Positions 26,984 through 33,584 of a stretch of 64,000 nt of DNA are shown here, one piece after another. Source of the DNA: CAMLFJ01 sp040902305 (GTDB lineage: Bacteria; Methylomirabilota; Methylomirabilia; Rokubacteriales; CSP1-6); assembly GCA_040902305.1 (NCBI GenBank), contig JBBDXN010000134.1:17463-81462 (forward strand). The letters are read 5' to 3'. The notes beneath the pieces were generated by a model. It worked only from the letters and a program-made list of their open reading frames with translations, did no database searches and had not been told where the DNA came from. Made by a program: the position numbers and the translations under genes. Numbering within the stretch: position 1 is the first letter of the stretch; each line of letters opens with the position of its first letter.

Positions 26984-27439
26984 TCAACGATCCAGGCGGG
27001 CGACCGAGACCCCGGCCGGGCCGCCTCCACCGTCCCGGTACAGCGCGTCGATGAGCGGACAGTGGGAGGCCTTGCCCGACGCGCAGCGCGCGACCGTGTC
27101 TCGGAGGACGCGCTCCATCTCTCTCAAGCTGGCGATCTTGGCCCGCACGTCCTCGAGATGCGTCGCGGCAAGGCCGCGAGCCTCGGCGCAGGGGCGCTTG
27201 CGGTGGTCGGCCAGGGCCAGCAGGGCTCGTACCTCGTGGATGGAGAAACCCAGCGCCCGGGCTCGCCGGACGAAGGCGAGCCGTTTCAGGTGGTCTGTCC
27301 CGTAGAGACGGTAACCGCCGCCACTTCGCGCGGGTGTCGGCAGGAGCCCGGCCCGCTCGTAGTACCGGATCGTCTCGACGTTGCAGCCGGTGCGCTTGGA
27401 AAGGACCCCGATGGCGAAGCGGACTGCAATAGCCGGCAT
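26984..27439 (-). CDS. merR: MerR-family regulator with mercury-type cysteines
   Basis: A 151-aa regulator. The N-terminal winged helix is FAIGVLSKRTGCNVETIRYYE, followed by YRLYG and a long dimerisation helix. Three cysteines, C84, C119 and C127 (CAEARGL, ARCASGKASHCPLI), fall at almost the same spacing as the Hg(II) ligands C82, C117 and C126 of Tn501 MerR (35 and 8 residues here against 35 and 9). It is transcribed away from the merB-like gene across a 69-bp region containing a typical MerR operator. It probably represses and, on metal binding, activates the selenoprotein module. Zn/Cd/Pb sensors have related cysteines, so the metal is inferred. Confidence 0.9.
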   Translation of the reverse strand: MPAIAVRFAIGVLSKRTGCNVETIRYYERAGLLPTPARSGGGYRLYGTDHLKRLAFVRRARALGFSIHEVRALLALADHRKRPCAEARGLAATHLEDVRAKIASLREMERVLRDTVARCASGKASHCPLIDALYRDGGGGPAGVSVARLDR

Positions 27440-27471
27440 GGCGGTCTCCTCCGGTCGGCTGAAAATATGTG

Positions 27472-27502
27472 TTGAGTCTGTAGCCGCTACAGACTTTATC
27501 AT
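27472..27502 (+). promoter_or_regulatory. MerR-type promoter and operator for the selenoprotein module
   Basis: TTGAGT (27472-27477) and TATCAT (27497-27502) are separated by 19 bp, the overlong spacer characteristic of MerR-controlled promoters. Inside lies a perfect palindrome, AGTCTGTAGC-C-GCTACAGACT (27475-27495). The -10 box ends 6 bp before the ATG at 27509, so the transcript would start at or next to the start codon. This points to a leaderless mRNA, in line with the lack of any ribosome-binding site. Confidence 0.85.
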
Positions 27503-27508
27503 CCCCCC

Positions 27509-28171
27509 ATGGCGACCCTGCACATCCTGACCGCCGACGAGCTCACCGCTCTCGACCTGGAAGGCCGGTGGAGGACGCGACGGGTCGCTCGGGAGCTCAG
27601 GATGTCTCGGCGGATTCTGCGGATGTTCCTGGATCGCGGCGGCCCGATCCCGGTTCAAGACATCGTCTCGGCCTCCGAGGATTCCGCTGGGTCCGTTCAT
27701 CAGACGTTGACCGCGCTGGACGACGACGATCTGATCCTCATTCGTGATGGCCAGATAGACGTCGCGTACCCGTTCTCCGCTTCCCCGACGCCGTTCGTCG
27801 TCCGTCTGGCCGAGGGCCGGGAGCGGTACGCCTGCTGCGCGATGGACGCACTCGGCATCGCGCCGATGGTCGGCCAGCGCATCGAGATCCGATCCCGCTG
27901 TCATCACTGCGGCGAGCCCCTGCAGTTCCCGGTCGATCCGCAGGGCCCGGGGCCCAGGGCGGAAGGCATCATGCTCTGGATCGGCAAGCAACCGGAAGAG
28001 AGATGCCGAGTCGCCGATACGTATTGAACGACCATCAATTTCTTCCGGTCGGAAGAACATCTGAGGGCATGGCGGGAGGCGAACCCGACGGTCGAAGGAG
28101 CCGGGACCACGGTGGCAGAGGGCTTCAAGCTCGGTGACCGCATCTTCGGGGGGCTTCTCACAGGAGAGTAA
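27509..28171 (+). CDS. merB: Organomercurial lyase (MerB)-like selenoprotein, UGA at 28025-28027 read as selenocysteine
   Basis: Read through one UGA, this is a 220-aa MerB-like protein; MerB of plasmid R831b is 212 aa. MerB breaks C-Hg bonds with Cys96, Asp99 and Cys159. Here C110 and D113 lie in CCAMDALGIAP, and selenocysteine U173 lies in TYUTTINFFRSEEHLRAW, which matches the MerB block ending in HFFAS. C110 to U173 is 63 residues, exactly as from Cys96 to Cys159. The N-terminal part is a winged-helix-like domain. Without readthrough the protein would lose its second catalytic residue and 47 C-terminal residues. The TAA at 28169 lies in the ribosome-binding region of the next gene. Expected function: protonolysis of organomercury or another organometal. 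Confidence 0.88.
28040..28057 (+). promoter_or_regulatory. Bacterial SECIS-like hairpin for the merB-like gene
   Basis: UUCUUCC pairs perfectly with GGAAGAA (7 bp) around a GGUC loop, 19 nt after the UGA. GGUC is also the core of the apical loop of the E. coli fdhF SECIS that SelB recognises. Confidence 0.82.
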
Positions 28172-28173
28172 GG

Positions 28174-28413
28174 ATGGCGGATCGTCGAATCACGGTCTAC
28201 TGGTCCTCGACCTGACAGTCCTGCCACGCGGCGAAGGAGTTCCTTTCGTCTCGGGGAGTGCCGTTCACGGCGAAGAACGTGGCGGAGGACGCGACCGCCC
28301 GTGAGGAGCTGATCGGCAAGACCGGCCGGATGGCGGTGCCGGTGATCACGGTGGACGATGTGGTGATCGTCGGGTTCGACCGGGGTCGGCTGCAGCGGCT
28401 CCTCGGGCCATGA
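28174..28413 (+). CDS. Glutaredoxin-like selenoprotein, UGA at 28213-28215 read as selenocysteine
   Basis: A 79-aa thioredoxin-fold protein found only when the UGA is read as Sec. The active site is U14-Q-S-C17 within VYWSST-U-QSCHAAKEFL, where glutaredoxins carry C-x-x-C. The cis-proline is V55-P56 (AVPVITVDD) and the glycine motif is IVGFDR. AGGAG lies 7 bp before ATG 28174, which starts 2 bp after the merB stop, and the TGA stop overlaps the next ATG (ATGA). Conventional gene finding would skip it. It probably reduces the lyase, relays Hg(II), or supplies thiol or selenol ligands during turnover; that is inference. Confidence 0.87.
28230..28250 (+). promoter_or_regulatory. Bacterial SECIS-like hairpin for the glutaredoxin-like gene
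   Basis: GGCGAAGG pairs with CCUU-U-CGUC, giving 8 bp with a single bulged U (28246), around the loop AGUU starting 22 nt after the UGA. Loop position 2 is G. A bulged U is also a feature of the fdhF SECIS, although here it is on the 3' side of the stem. Confidence 0.78.
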
Positions 28414-28700
28414 CCGTCGCCGCGGTTCGCTGCCCCGACTGTGGCGCGCCGATCACCCTGGCCGCAGGCCTCGAGTCAGGCGCCTTGCTCGACTGCCCGA
28501 ACTGCGCGGGGCATGCGGTTCGGGTTCGGGAAGAGGACGGCCGCTGGTCCGCCACCCTGGCTTACCGAGTGAGCTGCCCGACCTGCGATGAAGTCATGGC
28601 CCTTGCCGAGGATGCCAAGCCGGGGGATACGGTCTCGTGCTGTGGCCGCCGCTACCGACTCACGTTCGAGTACGGCGCGTTCGCCGCCGAGGAAGCGTAG
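28410..28700 (+). CDS. Double zinc-ribbon-like small protein of the mer-like module
   Basis: A 96-aa soluble protein with eight cysteines in two sets: C8-x2-C11 with C29-x2-C32, and C56-x2-C59 with C77-C78. Each half looks like a zinc ribbon (RCPDCGAPI...DCPNC; SCPTCDEVM...SCCG). The ATG overlaps the glutaredoxin-like stop. Because it is translationally coupled to two thiol/selenol enzymes and controlled by a MerR protein, it may bind Hg(II) as a sink or carrier; a plain zinc ribbon is equally possible. No MerP-type GMTCxxC motif is present. Confidence 0.85.
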   Translation: MTVAAVRCPDCGAPITLAAGLESGALLDCPNCAGHAVRVREEDGRWSATLAYRVSCPTCDEVMALAEDAKPGDTVSCCGRRYRLTFEYGAFAAEEA

Positions 28701-28782
28701 GAGCGAGCTCCAACCAGCCTCGTGGACGCCAACCCGGCCTCCTGATACCCTACCTGCCGGCCACCAGACGGGGGGAGGGCAC

Positions 28783-29799
28783 ATGGATCTGGGTGTTTTC
28801 GACCATCTCGACCGCCGGGACATGCCGGTGACCGACTTCTACGAGCACCGGCTGCGGCTGCTCGAGAAGTACGACGCGGCGGGCTTCTACTCCTATCACC
28901 TGGCCGAGCACCACGCGACCCCGCTCGGGCTGGCCCCGGTGCCCGGGATCTTTCTGGCCGCGGCCACCCAGCGCACCCGCCGCATCCGCCTCGGGCCCTG
29001 CGTGTACTGCCTGCCGCTCTACAACCCACTCCGGCTGATCGAGGAAGTCTGCATGCTCGATCACCTCTCGCGGGGCCGCTTCGACTTCGGGGTGGGCCGC
29101 GGCATCGTGCCCTACGAGATGGCCTTCTTCGACCTGCATCACCTGGAGACCGAGGAGATCTACCGGGAGACGCTCGAGGTCGTCCTGCAGGGGTTGACCA
29201 GCGACGTGCTCGACCACCGCGGGCCGAAGTACACCTTCCGGAAGGTCCCGATGATCCTGAAGCCGCTCCAGACGCCGCACCCGCCGCTCTGGTACGGGCT
29301 CGGGCACGCGGCCGGCGCGGAGTGGGCCGCCACCAACCGGGCCAACGTGATCACCAACCTGGGGGCCGAGATGTCGGCGCCGCTCTTCGTGCGCTACCGC
29401 GAGGTGTGGCAGCGCAAGCACGGGGATGCGGCGACGCCGAAGCTCGGCATGGGCCGTCACGTGGTGGTGGCCCCCACCGAGGACGCGGCCCTGGCGCTCG
29501 GCCGCGCCAACTACGCCGTCTGGTACGGGAACCTCACCAAGCTCTGGCGTGACTTCGGCGCGATCCCGTTCCGGTTCGCGCCCGACTTCGACGAGGCGCG
29601 GCGCCGCGGGGTCGCCATCGCGGGCACGCCGGCCCAGGTGCGCGCGGAGTTCGAGCGGCAGGTGGCGGCGAGTGGCTGCAGCTACATGACCTGCCGGCTG
29701 ATGTTCGGCGAGATGACCGAGGCGGAGGCGGCGGCCAACGTGGACCTGTTCGTCGCCCAGGTCATGCCGCACGTCACCGCGCTGACGGTGCCGGCGTGA
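28783..29799 (+). CDS. LLM-class flavin-dependent oxidoreductase
   Basis: Luciferase-like monooxygenase of 338 aa with TIM-barrel marks FDHLDRRDMP, YHLAEHHATPLGLAPVPGIF and LDHLSRGRFDFGVGRG. The ATG at 28783 follows GGGGGAGGG. It lies 83 bp after the mer-like module and starts a plus-strand run with an SDR, Lin0512 protein and VOC protein. The HLAEHH signature is typical of bacterial luciferase-like enzymes that use FMN or F420; the substrate is unknown. Confidence 0.92.
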   Translation: MDLGVFDHLDRRDMPVTDFYEHRLRLLEKYDAAGFYSYHLAEHHATPLGLAPVPGIFLAAATQRTRRIRLGPCVYCLPLYNPLRLIEEVCMLDHLSRGRFDFGVGRGIVPYEMAFFDLHHLETEEIYRETLEVVLQGLTSDVLDHRGPKYTFRKVPMILKPLQTPHPPLWYGLGHAAGAEWAATNRANVITNLGAEMSAPLFVRYREVWQRKHGDAATPKLGMGRHVVVAPTEDAALALGRANYAVWYGNLTKLWRDFGAIPFRFAPDFDEARRRGVAIAGTPAQVRAEFERQVAASGCSYMTCRLMFGEMTEAEAAANVDLFVAQVMPHVTALTVPA

Positions 29800-29803
29800 C
29801 GCC

Positions 29804-30571
29804 ATGAGACTCCAGGGGCGCACCGCGTTCGTCACCGGGGCCAGCCGCAATATCGGACGCGCCATCGCCCTGGCCTTCGCGGCGGAGGGCGCGGATCTCA
29901 TCCTGAACACCCGGGCCAACCGCGACGAGCTGGAAGCGGTGGCCGAGGAGTGCCGCAAGCGCGGGGTTCGGGTTGCGGCGGTGCTCGGAGACATCGGCGA
30001 TCCCGACGCCGTCGAGGCCATGGTCAAGAACGGCCTCGCGGTGTTTGGGGTCATCGACGTGCTCGTGTGCAACGCGGCGATCCGGCCGCACAAGCCGGTC
30101 ACCGAGACGTCACTCGAGGACTGGCACCGGGTGTTCGCAGTGAATCTCCACTCCGCTTTCTACCTGGCCCGCGCGGTGGTGCCGGGCATGAAGGAGCGCG
30201 GGCGGGGGAGCATCATCGCGCTCGGCGGGCAGTCGAGCCTCACCGGACGGCCGGGCACCGCCGCGGTCACCGCGGCCAAGACCGGCCTGCTCGGCCTCGT
30301 GCGGGCGCTGGCCGCCGAGCTGGGCCCCGCGGGCGTCCGGGTCAACATGGTGGTGCCGGGCATCATCGACACCGAGCGCCGCTACGCCGAGTGGTACCCT
30401 GAGTTCCGCCAGACGCCGCCGGGGGGGCCGGAGCAGCTCAAGCGCATCCCGCTCGGCCGGCTGGGCCGCCCGGAGGATATCGCCGAGGCGTGCCTGTTCC
30501 TGGCCTCCGACGCCTCCGCCTATGTCACCGGCGACACGATCCGGGTCATGGGCGGGAGCATCATTGGTTGA
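29804..30571 (+). CDS. SDR-family protein lacking the catalytic tyrosine
   Basis: 255-aa Rossmann-fold protein with TGASRNIGRA and CNAAIRPH, and a C-terminal YVTGDTIRVMGG end. The catalytic Y-x-x-x-K motif reads V155-T-A-A-K159 (GTAAVTAAKTG), so the proton-donating tyrosine is replaced by valine while the lysine and upstream serines remain. It starts 5 bp after the LLM gene. Either the enzyme uses another donor, or it is a non-dehydrogenase relative; most SDR homologues keep the Tyr. Confidence 0.9.
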   Translation: MRLQGRTAFVTGASRNIGRAIALAFAAEGADLILNTRANRDELEAVAEECRKRGVRVAAVLGDIGDPDAVEAMVKNGLAVFGVIDVLVCNAAIRPHKPVTETSLEDWHRVFAVNLHSAFYLARAVVPGMKERGRGSIIALGGQSSLTGRPGTAAVTAAKTGLLGLVRALAAELGPAGVRVNMVVPGIIDTERRYAEWYPEFRQTPPGGPEQLKRIPLGRLGRPEDIAEACLFLASDASAYVTGDTIRVMGGSIIG

Positions 30572-30590
30572 ACCGAGAGAGGAGAACAAC

Positions 30591-30926
30591 GTGGCCGCAC
30601 AGGCGATGGTGCTCGAGTTCGGGATGGGCGTCGACGTCCACGGAGAAGAAGGGACCAAGGCGGCCTGCCGGGCGGTGTCGGACGCGATCCGGCACTCGAG
30701 CTTGCCACTCTTCACCGAGGTCCGCGCCAAGGGTGGGCGCATGCTGGTGGACGTCACGGTCGGCGTCCCCGATCCCGGCAAGGTAGACGTGGAGCGCGTG
30801 AAGAAGGAGCTGCCCCACGGCGAGGTGACGGTCCGTCCCGTCGCGGGCGGGCTGCGCGTGCCCGGCTTCGACACCATCATCGCGTGCGCGGCCATCACGG
30901 TCAGCGTGGAATACCCCGGGCGATGA
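30591..30926 (+). CDS. Lin0512-family protein
   Basis: 111-aa protein starting at GTG 30591 with GAGAGGAG upstream. The sequence VLEFGMGVDVHGEEGTKAACRAVSDAI is the hallmark of the Lin0512 family, small proteins of unknown biochemical function related in fold to barbiturase/cyanuric-acid-type ring amidases. No catalytic assignment is possible. It lies between an SDR and a VOC gene, in a probable operon. Confidence 0.85.
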   Translation: MAAQAMVLEFGMGVDVHGEEGTKAACRAVSDAIRHSSLPLFTEVRAKGGRMLVDVTVGVPDPGKVDVERVKKELPHGEVTVRPVAGGLRVPGFDTIIACAAITVSVEYPGR

Positions 30927-30966
30927 GCGCCCGGGAACCGGGCGCATCCCCGCTGGAGGTCACGCC

Positions 30967-31452
30967 ATGAGCGGCATCGGGCTCAAGCGGCTGCAGCACC
31001 TCGTGCTCTGGGTGTCCGACGTGGACCGCAGCGTGCGCTTCTACTGCGACGTCCTCGGTTTCGAGGTGAAGTCGCGCTACCCGAACGCGGCGTTTCTCCG
31101 AATCGCGGGCAGCTCCGAGGACCATCACCTGGGGCTGTTCGCCCAGCCCGGTGTCCACGGGCCCGACGAGGGCGCGGTGCGCATGTACCACTCGGCGTGG
31201 GAAGTGGGCGAGCTGACCGACCTGGTGCGCGCGCGGCGGCGCCTGATCGAGGCGCGCTCGCTGGTGGGCTCCTCGGACCACGGGGTGAGCCTGTCGCTCT
31301 ACGCGAAGGATCCCGACGGCCTCGAGTTCGAGGTGTTCTGGACGGTGCCCGGCGGCCGCCCGGTGGGCACCCGCGCGCTCGACCTGGAAGGCGAGCTGGC
31401 CCGGCGCGGCATCCCGATGCCCCAGGAGATCGACGTCGCCCCGTCCACATGA
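30967..31452 (+). CDS. VOC-superfamily (glyoxalase/extradiol dioxygenase-like) protein
   Basis: 161-aa metalloprotein-fold domain. RLQHLVLWVSDVDRSVRFYCDVLGFEV and LYAKDPDGLEFEVFW are the two halves of the beta-alpha-beta-beta-beta fold. Likely metal ligands are H14 in the first half and the Glu in the second. GGAGG lies just before the ATG. The stop overlaps the start of the degenerate cyclase gene. Could be a glyoxalase, a C-O or C-C lyase, or a binding protein. Confidence 0.88.
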   Translation: MSGIGLKRLQHLVLWVSDVDRSVRFYCDVLGFEVKSRYPNAAFLRIAGSSEDHHLGLFAQPGVHGPDEGAVRMYHSAWEVGELTDLVRARRRLIEARSLVGSSDHGVSLSLYAKDPDGLEFEVFWTVPGGRPVGTRALDLEGELARRGIPMPQEIDVAPST

Positions 31453-32148
31453 CGTGTAGCGGTTGCGGCTTCGAGGCGCCCGCCGACTTCGCGTTCTGCC
31501 CCAGGTGCGGCGCGCGGCTCGCCGCCGCTCCGGCGCCGTCGCCTCCGCCCGCCCCGCCCGCCGCCCCCGAGGGCGATCGCCGGCCGGTCACCGTGCTCTT
31601 CGCGGACCTGGCCGGATTCACCGCGCTCAGTGAAGGGCTCGATCCCGAGGACGTGCGCGCGATCCAGAACGATCTCTTCCACGAGATGTCCGCGTCGATC
31701 GACCGCTACGGCCGGCCTCGACCTGGCCAAGAAGATCGGCGACCTCGGCTTCCAGTCGCGCCTTTACGCGAACCTCGCGGTCGCCTACTGCGCGCTGACC
31801 AACCGCTGCGACGAGCAGGGGGTCGGCGCGGCGCACGCCGCCATCGATCTCGACCGGCGCCTCGGGCAGCTCGATCACCTGGCGGTGCCGCTCATCGTGC
31901 TCGGCCAGATCTACCAGTGCCACGGCGATCCGACCCGGGCGATCGCGCACTACCAGGAAGCGCTCGCGCTCGCCGAGGAGGCCGACGAGCCCCAGCTCCT
32001 GTTCCCCTGCTACGATGGCCTCGCCACGGTTTACCTGGACCTGGGCGACGAGGGTCGCGCGGAGGAGTTCCTGCAGAAAGCCCAGGAGGTCTGCGAGCGG
32101 GCCGGGCTCGAGCCCGACGCCCTCGTGGTGCTGCCGTTCCTGGATTGA
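31449..32148 (+). pseudogene. Class III adenylate cyclase/TPR protein with a large internal deletion
   Basis: The first 88 codons encode a zinc ribbon (CSGCGFEAPADFAFCPRC), a Pro/Ala linker and the start of a class III cyclase domain (PVTVLFADLAGFTALSEGLDP). At about 31712, right after SIDRYG, the frame changes to one encoding LDLAKKIGDLGFQSRLYANL and tetratricopeptide-like repeats to 32148. Normal relatives are about 1000 aa or longer, with an ATPase domain between. The middle has been deleted with loss of frame. The product, if any, would be a truncated non-cyclase. Confidence 0.85.
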
Positions 32149-32183
32149 CCTGGTCACGACGCGAACAGAGAGGAATACGTCTC

Positions 32184-32852
32184 ATGACGCCCATGCCCCT
32201 TCGCTCCGGTGATCCCGCTCCCCACTTTGCGCTGCCCGCGGTCAATCGAGAGGGCCAGGTCTCACTCGACGACTATCGCGGGCGCAGTCCGGTCCTGGTC
32301 GGCCTGTTTCGCGGCCTGCACTGCCCCTTCTGCCGGCGCCAGGTCGTGCAGCTCGGCACCACGCAGGAGAAGCTGAAGGCGATGGGCGTGGAGACGATGG
32401 CGGTGGTGAATACCCCGCTGACGCGCGCGCGGCTCTACTTCAACTACCGCCCCGCGCGCGTGCTCCTCGCGGCCGACCCGGAGGCGGCGACGCATCGAGC
32501 GTTCGGGGTGCCGGCCGGCGTGGTCGTCGAGGACGAGTCGAAGGCCTCGTGGTCGCAGGGGACAGTCACGATGGGCCAGCTTCAGGTCGCGCTGATCAAT
32601 CCCACCGGAGAGCTCCCGGCACCGGAGAACGCCTTCGTGGCGATGGACGTCCTGAACAAGAGGGACGGGTTCGAGCCGACCGAGGTCGACCAGCAGATCG
32701 TGGCCGTGCACGGCATGCAGCTGACGGGGCACTTTCTCATCGACCGGAGCGGGATCGTTAGGTGGCGGCAGATCGAGGCCGTGGAGCGGATCGAGGATCT
32801 CTCCAAGTTTCCGAGCGACGAGGAGATCCTGGCCGCGGCCCGCGCGCTCTAG
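32184..32852 (+). CDS. Redoxin/AhpC-TSA family protein
   Basis: Thioredoxin-fold protein of 222 aa, with the N-terminal GDPAPHFALPAVNREGQVSLDDYRG and an active-site C47-P-F-C50 (GLFRGLHCPFCRRQV). It could reduce peroxides or act as a disulfide reductase. The C-terminal half has about 100 residues beyond the core, including GQLQVALINPTGELPAPEN. It is preceded by AGAGAGGAATACG. It follows the degenerate cyclase gene and precedes a DJ-1 protein, suggesting a stress-related run. Confidence 0.9.
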   Translation: MTPMPLRSGDPAPHFALPAVNREGQVSLDDYRGRSPVLVGLFRGLHCPFCRRQVVQLGTTQEKLKAMGVETMAVVNTPLTRARLYFNYRPARVLLAADPEAATHRAFGVPAGVVVEDESKASWSQGTVTMGQLQVALINPTGELPAPENAFVAMDVLNKRDGFEPTEVDQQIVAVHGMQLTGHFLIDRSGIVRWRQIEAVERIEDLSKFPSDEEILAAARAL

Positions 32853-32887
32853 GTCGGCCCCCCTCCACAACTACAGGAGACGACGCC

Positions 32888-33553
32888 ATGGATATCGCCA
32901 TCCCGCTCTTCGAGGGCATCACCGCGCTGGACGCCATCGGCCCCTACGAGGTCCTCTCGCGCCTGCCCGGCGCCCGGGTGCGCTTCGTCGCGGTGACGCC
33001 CGGCCCGTATCGCACCGACAACCGCCAGCTCACCCTGATGGCCGACGAGCCGCTTTCCGCGGTGCCGCACCCGGAGGTGGTCATGGTGCCGGGTGGCTTC
33101 GGCACCCGCGCGCTCGAGGCGCCGAATCCGCTGCTGGACTGGATCCGCGCGGCGCACGAGACGAGCCAGTGGACCACGTCGGTCTGCACCGGCTCGATGC
33201 TGCTGGCCGCTGCGGGCATCCTGAAGGGGCTCGAGGCCACCACGCACTGGATGTCGCTCGACCGCCTGCCCGCCTACGGCGCGCGGCCGACGCTCAAGCG
33301 CGTGGTGGAGCAGGGCAAGATCATCACCGCGGCGGGGGTGTCTTCGGGCATCGACATGGCGCTCACGCTCGCCGCCCGCATCGCGGGCGACGACGTGGCC
33401 CAGGCCATCCAGCTCGGGATCGAGTACGACCCGCAGCCTCCGTTTCGGGCCGGGTCGCCCACGACCGCGCCCGCGCACATCGTGGAGGGCCTGCGCGCCC
33501 GGATGCGGGCCCGCATGGAGCGGGACGAAGCCGCGCTGCACCGCCCCGCCTGA
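32888..33553 (+). CDS. DJ-1/PfpI family protein, isocyanide hydratase-like
   Basis: 221-aa alpha/beta protein with the nucleophile elbow SVCTGSMLLAAAGIL (C100) and the N-terminal IPLFEGITALDAIGPYEVLSRLPG seen in isonitrile hydratase-type members. GGAGACGACGCC precedes the ATG. It may hydrate an isocyanide or deglycate; the AraC-type DNA-binding tail found in some homologues is absent. Confidence 0.88.
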   Translation: MDIAIPLFEGITALDAIGPYEVLSRLPGARVRFVAVTPGPYRTDNRQLTLMADEPLSAVPHPEVVMVPGGFGTRALEAPNPLLDWIRAAHETSQWTTSVCTGSMLLAAAGILKGLEATTHWMSLDRLPAYGARPTLKRVVEQGKIITAAGVSSGIDMALTLAARIAGDDVAQAIQLGIEYDPQPPFRAGSPTTAPAHIVEGLRARMRARMERDEAALHRPA

Positions 33554-33584
33554 CGACCGCGGGCGGCGAGGATATACTGGGCCG

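Noticed and set aside
31690..31730. Break in the cyclase gene considered as a selenocysteine site or programmed frameshift
   Set aside because: The change is a frame shift with loss of a whole domain, not an in-frame TGA, and no slippery sequence is evident.
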